A DNA stretch of 17,129 bases from CAYPHJ01 sp964410485 (GTDB taxonomy: Bacteria > Desulfobacterota > Binatia > UBA9968): the NCBI GenBank assembly GCA_964410485.1, contig CAYPHJ010000097.1, positions 1 through 17,129 on the forward strand, read 5' to 3'. Of the stretch, positions 7,626 through 14,913 are shown piece by piece. The position numbers were made by a program, and so were the translations under genes. The notes beneath the pieces were generated by a model. It was not told the DNA's origin and made no database searches. It worked only from the letters and a program-made list of their open reading frames with translations. Every line of letters starts with the position of its first letter. Positions within the stretch are counted from its first letter, which is position 1.

Positions 7626-8034
7626 CCCTTTCGGGTGTTTCGAAGGAATGAACCGAGTGATCCGGTTGCGGTGGCGGCGCCCCAACGAAATAGATCGGTT
7701 CCGCGCCCTTCAGGTGGTTCGGGGTAACAACATAATGCCCCCCAACTGCCGGATAAATAATCCTGTTCGCTACCTCTGTGCTGCCGCCGCTCAGTACGTA
7801 ACCCAGCCCGCCGGTAATCAGGCCGAGCCCGGCGTAAGTAATCTTTGCCGGCATATAGAAAACATTGGCAACCACCGCTCCGGCACCGTATCCGGCCTCG
7901 TTGCGCATCCCGACTTTGCGCATTTCGGTTTCCTCTTGGTAGGAAATCGTTTCGGTTGTCTGTGCGTAGAGTGGCGAAGCGGTAACGGTAACAAACAGGC
8001 CAAGGGCCAAACCCTTTAAGATTAGTGTTTTCAT
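7615..8034 (-). CDS. Small exported protein of unknown function
   Basis: I do not recognise a named family. The 139-residue protein starts MKTLILKGLALGLFV and has a clear Sec signal peptide: positive n-region, hydrophobic core, and probable cleavage after A24 in SPLYA-Q. The mature part has a short acidic stretch (TETISYQEETEM). It then has a long glycine/alanine-rich apolar segment at about residues 45-85 (AGYGAGAVVANVFYMP, AGLGLITGGLGYVLSGG) that could be membrane-inserted or form glycine-zipper packing. A proline/histidine-rich tail (APPPQPDHSVHSF) closes the protein. An upstream in-frame TTG (8068-8070) overlaps the candidate -35 box, which argues for the ATG at 8032-8034. No Shine-Dalgarno sequence precedes that ATG. 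The 3' end overlaps lpxA by 11 bases on the opposite strand. Confidence 0.75.
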   Translation of the reverse strand: MKTLILKGLALGLFVTVTASPLYAQTTETISYQEETEMRKVGMRNEAGYGAGAVVANVFYMPAKITYAGLGLITGGLGYVLSGGSTEVANRIIYPAVGGHYVVTPNHLKGAEPIYFVGAPPPQPDHSVHSFETPERVTR

Positions 8035-8041
8035 AGGCAGA

Positions 8042-8070
8042 AAAATAGCGCAAAGGTGTGTTACTGTCAA
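8042..8070 (-). promoter_or_regulatory. Sigma-70-type promoter giving a probable leaderless transcript
   Basis: On the minus strand TTGACA (8065-8070) and TATTTT (8042-8047) are separated by exactly 17 bases. Only seven bases lie between the -10 box and the ATG at 8034, so the transcript would begin at or next to the start codon. The absence of a ribosome binding site agrees with this. Confidence 0.5.
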
Positions 8071-8157
8071 TAATATTATTCTAAAATGACAAAAAAGCGC
8101 TCAAATTGCCTGGGGCTAAAGAGCATCGAGAGAGTAGACCGGATCGTACCCCTCGCC

Positions 8158-8183
8158 TATCCTTCACTTTTTCGTTCAGGATA
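8158..8183. repeat. Degenerate copy of a dispersed palindromic repeat, downstream of glnE
   Basis: TATCCT (8158-8163) and AGGATA (8178-8183) form a 6-bp stem around a 14-base loop. The sequence ATCCTTCAC...TCAGGAT resembles, with one indel, the inverse of the element at 11329-11357 on the other side of glnE. It may be a decayed REP-type sequence and could weakly terminate glnE transcription. Confidence 0.4.
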
Positions 8184-8219
8184 ACGGCCAAGGGAAACTA
8201 GTTTTTGGCGGGTCCACGA

Positions 8220-11200
8220 TCAACCATCATTGTCGGCGGCGAGAAAATACTGCTCGTAACACGCGCGAATCTTTTCTCTTTTTATCTCATAGTCGCGTAA
8301 CAATTTAGCTCCGGCCCGGCGCGAGATTTTGCCGTTGCGCCGGCTCAAGTCACCGTATCCCAATGCTTGGGCAACTCCGTCAAGCTTTTCCGGATCCCGT
8401 TCCAAAGCGTCGATGGACTGGTCACGTTCCAGGCGTAGCCTGTGGTCGAGCCGACGCAAAAATAGATAAGCTTCGTGGAGCAGTTTATACTCGTGCTTTT
8501 GCAAAATCTTTTTTTCACTCAGGGCCTTCAACGCCTGCAGAGTTTCCCTGTGTCTGAGCTGGGGATGGACATGGCCATGGGCGAGTTGGAGCATCTGGGT
8601 TAAGAACTCGATATCAACTAAGCCGCCTCTTCCTTTTTTGAGGTTAAACCGACTTTCATTCTCATCCGCGAGCTCTCTCTCCATGCGCATACGCAAATGA
8701 TGAATTTCAGCGACTCCGTCACGATCCAGTCCACGGGAGTAGGCGAAGCTTTGGGCCACCTCCTCGATCAGTTGCGCAAGCTCTGGATCGCCAGCCACGC
8801 AACGAGCCTTGATTAATGCTTGCCTCTCCCAGAGTGCCGAGCTGGTCTTGTGGTATTCACGAAATGCATCGAGTGAAGAGACCAACGGACCGGACTTTCC
8901 CGACGGGCGAAGCTGCATGTCAATTTTATAGGCCACGCCCTCTTCCGTAGCAGCGGAGAGGTAGGTGATCAATTTCTGGCCAACGCGCACGTAAAACTCA
9001 TGAGCGGCTAATTGACCCTGAGTTCCGCCAAAGCTGTAGGCTTCCTCCGAGGCATCGTAGATGAAAATTAAGTCGAGATCCGAATTGTAATCGAGCTCTC
9101 TTCCTCCCATCTTTCCCATGCCCAGCACCGCGAACCGGCCGCCGGGGACTGCGCCGAATCTGTTTTGCAGCTCCTTGAGGGCTAGCTGGAGCGCGCTTTC
9201 GACACAGGCCTCGGCGAGGTTGGAGAGTTGCTTGAGGACCTGTTCGATGTCAATCGCAGCGCCGAGGTCATGCAGGCCGATTCGGATAAACTCTTCGTTC
9301 TTATAACGGCGTAGCGCATTGAGCTTCGATTCCAGGTCGTCGCTCTCATTGATAGCCGTCCGCAGGTCGGCGAGCATGTCGTCCCTCGTTTTCTCGATGC
9401 GCGTGAGATCGACTCTTATCAGAGTGTCAATCAGCTCGGGACGGTTGAGGAAAAGGTCGGTGAGGAATTGGCTTTCGGCGAACAGAGTAACAAGCAATCG
9501 CATGGTCCGTGGGTTTTCCGCCAGTAACCTGAGAAAACCAGAGCGACCGCCGATCCTGTGACTGAACTTCGCCAAGTTTAACAGTGCCTGATCAGGCGCG
9601 CTCGATCTGGCGATCTCGGCGACGAGAGCCGGGCCCAGCGTGCGCATGATCTTGATGCGCTTGGGACTGGGTGGCGCATAGACCTCTCCGTCACGCACGG
9701 ACAAAAGATTTTCATACGCTTTGGCGGGATCGCCGAAGCCGGCCTTCTCCAGTTCTCTGGTGATGAGCTCGCGCCGGTCGAGATCGTTCCAGATGCTGCC
9801 GGTTTCCGAAGCAGCGCTATCGGACATCTCTTTTTGCGCGCTATAGAAAAGCCCGTCGAAAATGCTGCGCACGTTGGCAGTATGACGCCGGTGGTCCTGC
9901 CAAAAAAGAGCGCGCTCGGTCTGGCGCGGTTTTCTTGTATAGCCCAACCGACGGGCGAGACTCTGTTCGTTCTCCTCCCCCTCAGGGATTGAGTGAGCAT
10001 GCGCCTCTTGCACCATTTGGACTTTGTGTTCCACCTGTCTTAGAAAGCGGTACGCGTCGCTGAGCTTTTCCTTGGCTTCGGCAGGAATAAATTTGTGCTC
10101 GGCAAGCAGCGCCAGTGCCCGAAGGGTGTTGGGCTCCCGAAGCTTCAGCTCATAGCCACCATTGACCAACTGCATGGCTTGGGTGAAAAATTCCACTTCG
10201 CGAATACCGCCGTAGCCGAGTTTAATGTTTCTCTCTTTGCCTTCAGCGGTGAGCAGCTCGTTTTCGATCCGCGACTTCATGTGTCTCAGCTCTTCGATGG
10301 TCGTATAGTCCAGATAACGCCGATAGACGAACGGCTCCAGCTCTTTCAGGAATTCGGCGCCAAGCGCGCGGTCGCCGGCCACGGCTCGCGCCTTGACAAA
10401 TGCAGCGCGCTCCCAGCTCTGACCCCAGGATTGGTAATAAAAAGTCGCCGAGTCCACCGACTGCACAAGGGGACCATGAGCTCCCAGGGGACGAAGACGA
10501 AGATCGATGCGAAAGACAAACCCATCTTCGGTGACGTCGCCCATGGCATGAATGATCTTCTTGCCAATCTGCGTGAAAAACGTTCTTGGATCGGTCTTGC
10601 CTTTGCTGCCCCCTGAGCTTTCGCCCTCATCATTTTCATAGAGGAAAATGACGTCCACATCGGAGCTAAAGTTAAGTTCCGCGCCGCCGAGTTTCCCCAT
10701 GCCAATCACCGCAAAGCGGTTGAGTTCTCGTCGGCCCGGCAGAAACAAAGACCCAAACTCCTTTTCCACTTCGGCTCTGCTGTATCGATAGGCAGCATCC
10801 AGCGAAGCCTCGGCAAGTGCGGTTAATTCCCTGACTGTCTCCTCCAAAGAGACCGATGGCAGCAGATCGCGCGCCCCGATGCGGAGGTATTCACGCTGTT
10901 TGTGTCGTCTCAAACGGGCACAAAACTGGTCGGGCGACTGAGCTGTAGCGAGAAGATGCTCGAGCTCTCTCAGGTGTTGCGTCCGAGTTTTCTCCCCGAT
11001 CCGAATCTGGCGGCGAAAAACTTCCGGCCAGCCCCTGTCCCCGCGAACGAGAATATCGCTTAGAAAGGTACTGGCGCCCAACAAGCGAAAAAGAAGCGGG
11101 AGGTCCTCAGGCGGAACCTTGTCCAGTGTTTTTCGACTGCCGGACTCGATCAATCGCGCGAGGCTGTTTGCGGCAAGGGAAGGCGATGGACTCGCCTTGA

Positions 11201-11261
11201 TGAGTGCCTTGATGCGCTTCCGTTCGGACGGGGAGGTGAATATCGTCTCGAGCTGATCCAC
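8220..11261 (-). CDS. glnE: Bifunctional glutamine synthetase adenylyltransferase/adenylyl-removing enzyme
   Basis: This 1013-residue protein is somewhat longer than the 946-residue E. coli enzyme. It adenylylates glutamine synthetase when nitrogen is plentiful and removes the AMP by phosphorolysis when nitrogen is scarce, under control of PII. It has two nucleotidyltransferase halves. The N-terminal adenylyl-removing domain carries GMGKLGGAELNFSSDVDVIF, with metal-binding D201 and D203. The C-terminal adenylylating domain carries GMGKMGGRELDYNSDLDLIF at residues 714-733, with D728 and D730. Each is followed by a helical linker with the RIDLRLRPLGAHGPLV or KIDMQLRPSGKSGPLV signature and by LGYGGIREVEFFTQ or KGRGGLVDIEFLTQ. 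All key residues are present. The start is GTG (MDQLETIF); AAGG lies only one base upstream of it, too close for a normal ribosome binding site, so the exact start is not secure. Confidence 0.96.
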   Translation of the reverse strand: MDQLETIFTSPSERKRIKALIKASPSPSLAANSLARLIESGSRKTLDKVPPEDLPLLFRLLGASTFLSDILVRGDRGWPEVFRRQIRIGEKTRTQHLRELEHLLATAQSPDQFCARLRRHKQREYLRIGARDLLPSVSLEETVRELTALAEASLDAAYRYSRAEVEKEFGSLFLPGRRELNRFAVIGMGKLGGAELNFSSDVDVIFLYENDEGESSGGSKGKTDPRTFFTQIGKKIIHAMGDVTEDGFVFRIDLRLRPLGAHGPLVQSVDSATFYYQSWGQSWERAAFVKARAVAGDRALGAEFLKELEPFVYRRYLDYTTIEELRHMKSRIENELLTAEGKERNIKLGYGGIREVEFFTQAMQLVNGGYELKLREPNTLRALALLAEHKFIPAEAKEKLSDAYRFLRQVEHKVQMVQEAHAHSIPEGEENEQSLARRLGYTRKPRQTERALFWQDHRRHTANVRSIFDGLFYSAQKEMSDSAASETGSIWNDLDRRELITRELEKAGFGDPAKAYENLLSVRDGEVYAPPSPKRIKIMRTLGPALVAEIARSSAPDQALLNLAKFSHRIGGRSGFLRLLAENPRTMRLLVTLFAESQFLTDLFLNRPELIDTLIRVDLTRIEKTRDDMLADLRTAINESDDLESKLNALRRYKNEEFIRIGLHDLGAAIDIEQVLKQLSNLAEACVESALQLALKELQNRFGAVPGGRFAVLGMGKMGGRELDYNSDLDLIFIYDASEEAYSFGGTQGQLAAHEFYVRVGQKLITYLSAATEEGVAYKIDMQLRPSGKSGPLVSSLDAFREYHKTSSALWERQALIKARCVAGDPELAQLIEEVAQSFAYSRGLDRDGVAEIHHLRMRMERELADENESRFNLKKGRGGLVDIEFLTQMLQLAHGHVHPQLRHRETLQALKALSEKKILQKHEYKLLHEAYLFLRRLDHRLRLERDQSIDALERDPEKLDGVAQALGYGDLSRRNGKISRRAGAKLLRDYEIKREKIRACYEQYFLAADNDG

Positions 11262-11328
11262 GCCTTAAACTTAATAGCACATATCGAACGGCGCAAGTTG
11301 CAGACCCTTAGGCCTCATAAATGAATAC

Positions 11329-11357
11329 TGTCATCCTGAGCCAAAGGCGAAGGATCT
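11329..11357. repeat. Dispersed REP-like repeat upstream of glnE
   Basis: TGTCATCCTGAGC followed by GGCGAAGGATCT has the form of a palindromic repeat (ATCCT/AGGAT outer stem) seen in many copies in bacterial genomes. Related sequence occurs downstream of glnE (8158-8183, decayed) and at the outer edge of the right inverted-repeat arm (CTGTCATCCT read from 14732 backward). Confidence 0.5.
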
Positions 11358-11380
11358 GCTATGAAATGACCCAGAACCAG

Positions 11381-11506
11381 GGCCGAAGGGTTCTTCAAAG
11401 AGGCTGTGTTGGCGGTGATCATTTCGTAGGGGCGGGTTTCAAACCCGCCCCTACAGGCGGCAGGACCACCGGTCAAGAAGATCGTTGAGGAGAGTTTTCG
11501 AAGGAG
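11381..11506. repeat. Left arm of a 126-bp inverted repeat
   Basis: The arm starts GGCCGAAGGGTTCTTCAAAG and ends GTTTTCGAAGGAG. Its reverse complement matches 14588-14713 at 118 of 126 positions with no gap (my base-by-base count). It encloses a 29-bp perfect palindrome at 11426-11454. Together with the sequence before it, this fills most of the 479-bp gap between glnE and the molybdoenzyme gene. Confidence 0.9.
11426..11454. repeat. Perfect 14-bp-arm palindrome in the left repeat
   Basis: GTAGGGGCGGGTTT, one C, then the exact reverse complement. This GC-rich palindrome is a widely dispersed element in several bacterial groups and often gives spurious translations of the type VGAGFKPAPT. It would form a strong hairpin in RNA, with the central bases unpaired. 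Confidence 0.85.
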
Positions 11507-11740
11507 CCTTCAGGGACAGACTGGCCGAGTCGAAGGGAAGAGTCGGAGCGGTTGAACAATGTAGCGATGGCCAGCATAATGGCCGTGATTGAGGCCATTT
11601 CCATGAAGGATATTACGAAATACGTACCTGTTACGAAGCTTTGAGATGCCAGAGCCGAAAAAGAAAATCGAATGACGGCAGGGCTTTGACAAGGCGTTTG
11701 ATGGTCAGCTCAATCTGTCATCAACCGGGAACAACATCTC
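11507..11740 (+). other. Leader region before the molybdoenzyme gene, with remnant sequence
   Basis: These 234 bases hold no complete gene. One frame before the remnant (about 11546-11643) reads SERLNNVAMASIMAVIEAIS and on to KYVPVTKL-stop, which could be the tail of a lost gene but is too short to prove. A 30-bp copy of the cupin 3' end lies at 11637-11666. A weak promoter-like pair, TTGACA (11686-11691) and CTCAAT (11709-11714) with 17-base spacing, precedes the start at 11741. The -10 box is poor. Confidence 0.4.
11637..11666 (+). pseudogene. Remnant of a cupin gene 3' end (30-bp direct repeat)
   Basis: These bases match 14546-14575, the last ten sense codons of the cupin gene, at 29 of 30 positions, in the same orientation. 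In the cupin frame they read SFEMPEPKKK, against SFEMPELKKK in the intact gene, and then diverge (IE-stop). The sequence before the remnant is not similar. It is best read as the scar of a duplication or rearrangement that left the end of a second cupin copy in front of the molybdoenzyme gene. Confidence 0.6.
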
Positions 11741-14119
11741 ATGCCCATCCAGCAACATCACACTTACTGTGCCATGTGCATCTCGCGCTGCGGCGTTGTC
11801 GCGACTGTTGACGGCGGTGTGCTGAAAAGCGTGAATGCCGACCCGACGCATCCAAACGGCTGTATTTGCGTCAAGGGCACGGCCGCGCCTGAGATCGTCT
11901 ATTCTTCTGATCGCGTTCAGTTCCCCATGAAACGCACCCGACCCAAAGGCGCTAAGGAGCCCGGCTGGGTACGGATCTCATGGGACGAGGCCATCGGCAC
12001 GATCGTCTCCCGGCTGCTGGAGGTCAAACCTAAATACGGACCAGAGTCTGTGGTGTTTGGTATGGGGACGCCGTCCGCCAGCGGTATTTCAGACGCAGCA
12101 GGCTGGTTAGAACGGTTAGCTAACGCTTTTGGCAGCCCAAATCTCATGGCTCCCTTATATAATTGTAACTGGAACAGGGAGTGGGGTTCCCAATATACCT
12201 ACGGTGTCTCAACACCGCGGCCGGACTATGACAACTCCCGTTGTATTGTTCTCTGGGGTTTTAATCCCTATGCCACCTGGCCAGCCGTCGCCGCACGGAT
12301 CAGCCGGGCAAAAAGCTACGGCGCAAAACTTATTGTTATTGATCCGCGGAAATCCAGGACCGTGGACAAAGCCGACCTCTGGCTTCAGGTGCGCCCCGGC
12401 GCTGATGGTGTTCTGGCATTGAGCATGATTCACGTCATGCTGGAGGAGAAACTTTTCGATGCGGATTTCGTGCGTCAATGGACAAACGGGCCTTTTCTCG
12501 TAAGAGACGATAACCAGCAGCTCCTGACGGCACGCGACATTTCTCGGGAAGCAGACGCAGAGACATTTTTCGTTTGGGATGAGCGCGGCAATGATCTGGC
12601 AAGCTACCGCGCCGATCAAGGCCACTCTCGGGAAGGAATAGTACCTTCTTTGTCGGGTTCTCATGCGGCAACGCTAACTGATGGAAAACTAGTTGAGTGC
12701 CGGCCGGCACTGGATCATCTCGCGAAGATTGCGGCCGCCTACGCGCCGGAGCAGATGGAGAGAGTTACCGGCGTGCCGGCACAAGATGTTCGCCGCGCTG
12801 TGCGCATGTTCGCCAGGGAGAAGCCGTCCTGCTATTACAGTTGGGTTGGAATTGAATTGCACAGCGATGCGACGCAAACCAACCGCGCGCTCTGCATCCT
12901 TTACACGCTCAGTGGGCAATTCGACACGCGCGGCAGCAATGTTCTTTTCGCCAGCACTCCTCTCCGCCCTATTACCGGGCAAGAAGTCCTGCCTAAAGAG
13001 GCCGCGAGGCGCCGCGTCGGTTATTCAGAATTTCCCCTGGGCTCGCCCGGTCACGGGGCAAGGGCACAAGCGGAGCATGTTTATCGCGCGATTCTGACCG
13101 GCGAGCCTTATCCGGTCAAGGCGCTGGTCAGTTTTGGCGGCGATCTTTTGCTCGCGCATGCAGGTGTATCGCTAGGCGAAGAAGCGCTACGGGCACTTGA
13201 GTTCTATGCGCACGTGGATATTTCCCCCAACCCAAGCTCTTTGTGTGCCGACTTGCTGCTGCCAGCTTCCACTTGCTGGGAGCGCGAGGGACTCATGACT
13301 AGTTTTCCCACCGCGGAAAATACTGCTACTTGGGCGCAGCTTCGACCAGCGGTCGTGCAGCCGTTGCATGAGTCGCGCGCCGATCTGGAAATCATATTTG
13401 AATTGGCTACGCGCTTGGGTTTGGACGAATATTTTTTCCACGGTGATATCGATAGCGCTTTGAACTGGCATCTGGCGCCGTCCGGTTTGACCGTAGAAAA
13501 ATTGCGTGAGGAACGGGTGGGTATTCGCGCCTCGACGCAAACCGGCTATCGAAAGTATGCAGATCTCGATGACCGGACGGGCCAGCCCCAAGGATTTCGC
13601 ACACCGACTCGGAAGCTTGAAATATTTTCTACCAGACTCGCTCAGGCTGGGTATCCACCGTTTCCCGGTTCGCCGATCCGACGTCAGAGCAATCCCGATG
13701 AAGAAACTGAATCGAACGAATTTCCGTTGATTCTGACCTCTTTCAGACTGATCCAGTTCTGCGACGAGCAACACCGCAACATCCCACGGCTGCGCAAACA
13801 GGTGCGTGAACCTTTTCTGGAGATCAATCCGGCAACCGCGTGTGCGTCTGGTATTAACGAAAACGAATGGGTTGTTCTAGAAACGAGTAATGGAAGCGTT
13901 CGGCTGAGGGCAAAATTGAATAAGTTTCTTCATGCCAAAGTCGTTGCCACTCAACACGGTTGGTGGCAGGGATGTGAACCGCTGGGACTGTCTGGTTACG
14001 ATCCACTCTCGCCAGACGGAGCCAACATCAATCTGATTCTCTCATCCGAGCAGCGCGACCCCATCAGCGGCGCAGTCGCGCAACGTTCGCAGCGCTGCCG
14101 CGTGCGCAAAGAGAGTTGA
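11741..14119 (+). CDS. Molybdopterin oxidoreductase of the DMSO reductase family, N-terminal 4Fe-4S cluster
   Basis: This 792-residue protein binds a bis-molybdopterin guanine dinucleotide cofactor (Mo or W) and one 4Fe-4S cluster. The cluster ligands are C10, C13, C17 and C43 (CAMCISRC, then CICVKG). C142 in LYNCNWNREWG is the likely metal ligand. The body follows the family order: WVRISWDEAI, YGPESVVFG, CIVLWGFNPYATWPA, AKLIVIDPRKSRTVDKADLWLQVRPGAD, and a C-terminal beta-barrel domain with GSVRLRAKLN and QHGWW. No twin-arginine signal is present, so it should be cytoplasmic. No electron-transfer or membrane subunit gene adjoins it, as in the single-subunit acetylene hydratase. However, the catalytic aspartate that follows the second cluster cysteine in that enzyme is isoleucine here (I14). 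Only a weak GGGA precedes the ATG. The substrate is not predictable. The gene lies inside the inverted-repeat-bounded unit and is followed 45 bases later by a cupin gene. Confidence 0.88.
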   Translation: MPIQQHHTYCAMCISRCGVVATVDGGVLKSVNADPTHPNGCICVKGTAAPEIVYSSDRVQFPMKRTRPKGAKEPGWVRISWDEAIGTIVSRLLEVKPKYGPESVVFGMGTPSASGISDAAGWLERLANAFGSPNLMAPLYNCNWNREWGSQYTYGVSTPRPDYDNSRCIVLWGFNPYATWPAVAARISRAKSYGAKLIVIDPRKSRTVDKADLWLQVRPGADGVLALSMIHVMLEEKLFDADFVRQWTNGPFLVRDDNQQLLTARDISREADAETFFVWDERGNDLASYRADQGHSREGIVPSLSGSHAATLTDGKLVECRPALDHLAKIAAAYAPEQMERVTGVPAQDVRRAVRMFAREKPSCYYSWVGIELHSDATQTNRALCILYTLSGQFDTRGSNVLFASTPLRPITGQEVLPKEAARRRVGYSEFPLGSPGHGARAQAEHVYRAILTGEPYPVKALVSFGGDLLLAHAGVSLGEEALRALEFYAHVDISPNPSSLCADLLLPASTCWEREGLMTSFPTAENTATWAQLRPAVVQPLHESRADLEIIFELATRLGLDEYFFHGDIDSALNWHLAPSGLTVEKLREERVGIRASTQTGYRKYADLDDRTGQPQGFRTPTRKLEIFSTRLAQAGYPPFPGSPIRRQSNPDEETESNEFPLILTSFRLIQFCDEQHRNIPRLRKQVREPFLEINPATACASGINENEWVVLETSNGSVRLRAKLNKFLHAKVVATQHGWWQGCEPLGLSGYDPLSPDGANINLILSSEQRDPISGAVAQRSQRCRVRKES

Positions 14120-14164
14120 GCGCGAGTTTACGAGTTCATACCAACAAGGCAGGAGCGAAACAAT

Positions 14165-14578
14165 ATGAAGGTAATTTACCATAAAGATAGACCGCTTTTG
14201 GAGTTCCCCGACGAGCCATGGCGCCAGTCTTTACGGTTGGCGGTGAACCGATCTGCTGGGTCGAATTCTTTGTCTGTCTGGTTGGCGGAAATGGGAGATC
14301 ACCACCGAACCCCCTTGCATTGGCACGACACAGAGGAAGTGCTGGTCTTCCTCGAAGTCGATGGCGACGGCTTTGTGCGTGTCGGCGACGAGGAACACAA
14401 AATCGAAACCCAGACGAGCATAGTTGTTCCGGCTGGAACCGTTCACGCATTCGGGCTTCGTGCGGGTCATGTGATGAAATCTATCTCCATTCTCCCGGAT
14501 GCCGACGCGGTGCCCGGGCATAGACTCCTGGAGAAGGGCAAAGAGAGCTTTGAGATGCCAGAGCTGAAAAAGAAATGA
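14165..14578 (+). CDS. Small single-domain cupin protein
   Basis: This 137-residue protein is one cupin barrel. Motif 1 is TPLHWHDTEEVLVFLEVDGDG, with H52, H54 and E58 as probable metal ligands; motif 2 is VVPAGTVHAFGL with H94. This is the full four-residue metal set of ordinary cupins. The C-terminus is lysine-rich (ELKKK). AGGAG at 14151-14155 stands nine bases before the ATG, which supports the start. The gene lies 45 bases after the molybdoenzyme gene on the same strand and inside the same inverted repeats, so the two are probably one transcription unit. A dioxygenase, isomerase or ligand-sensing role is possible; the pairing suggests it works on a substrate or product of the molybdoenzyme, but that is inference. 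Confidence 0.85.
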   Translation: MKVIYHKDRPLLEFPDEPWRQSLRLAVNRSAGSNSLSVWLAEMGDHHRTPLHWHDTEEVLVFLEVDGDGFVRVGDEEHKIETQTSIVVPAGTVHAFGLRAGHVMKSISILPDADAVPGHRLLEKGKESFEMPELKKK

Positions 14579-14587
14579 TTCTCTCCC

Positions 14588-14713
14588 CTCCTTCGAAAAC
14601 TCTTCTCAGCGATCTTCTTGACGGGTGGCCATGCCGCCTGTAGGGGCGGGTTTGAAACCCGCCCCTACGAAATGAACACCGCCGCCACAGCCTCTTTGAA
14701 GAACCCTTCGGCC
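14588..14713. repeat. Right arm of the 126-bp inverted repeat
   Basis: This is the reverse-complement partner of 11381-11506, starting nine bases after the cupin stop codon. Eight substitutions and no gap separate the two arms. Its hairpin-rich sequence may also end transcription of the molybdoenzyme-cupin pair, although no T-run follows. Confidence 0.9.
14640..14668. repeat. Perfect 14-bp-arm palindrome in the right repeat
   Basis: GTAGGGGCGGGTTT, one G, then the exact reverse complement: the same element as in the left arm. Confidence 0.85.
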
Positions 14714-14913
14714 ATGCTGTTGAGGATGACAGCCCTTACATGTGAGGGCTGGTCTGAGGCCATTTTCATTCTCTGTAGGCGAGCGTAAGCTCATGAAACA
14801 CTCTTGACCGTTAATCATCGCGTGTTGTAGATAGAGATCACTTTCGCCGTGTTGGCTTAGCTAAACGCAAGTCGCTCAATCCAGAAACGTAGCCATTACG
14901 CGCCCCATTTGCT
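14714..14913. other. Intergenic region between the right repeat arm and the GAF gene
   Basis: No gene is visible. CAGCCCT (14730-14736) and AGGGCTG (14745-14751) form a 7-bp stem with an eight-base loop, a possible weak terminator that lacks a T-run. I see no convincing promoter for the GAF gene. With the right repeat arm, this fills the 335 bases between the cupin and GAF genes. Confidence 0.5.

Larger units (their letters stand above)
11381..14713. mobile_element. Candidate two-gene cassette bounded by 126-bp inverted repeats
   Basis: A 3333-bp segment is closed at each end by the same 126-bp sequence in opposite orientation (11381-11506 and 14588-14713). The interior holds a molybdopterin oxidoreductase gene and a cupin gene, both on the plus strand. 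There is no transposase or integrase and no obvious target-site duplication just outside the arms. It could be a non-autonomous transposon-like unit, an invertible segment, or two copies of a dispersed repeat between which genes were captured by recombination. Confidence 0.35.

Noticed and set aside
11741..14119. Annotation as acetylene hydratase or formate dehydrogenase
   Set aside because: The overall layout is similar, but the catalytic aspartate of acetylene hydratase is replaced by isoleucine and the cysteine/selenocysteine-histidine pair of formate dehydrogenase is absent (C142 is followed by N).
11426..14668. CRISPR-like pattern from the recurring palindrome
   Set aside because: Only two copies, 3.2 kb apart and inside inverted arms, with no spacers or cas genes.
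14606..14818. Minus-strand 70-codon open frame containing VGAGFKPAPTGG
   Set aside because: This peptide is the translation of the GC-rich palindrome in the repeat arm, a well-known source of false genes; there is no ribosome binding site or domain.
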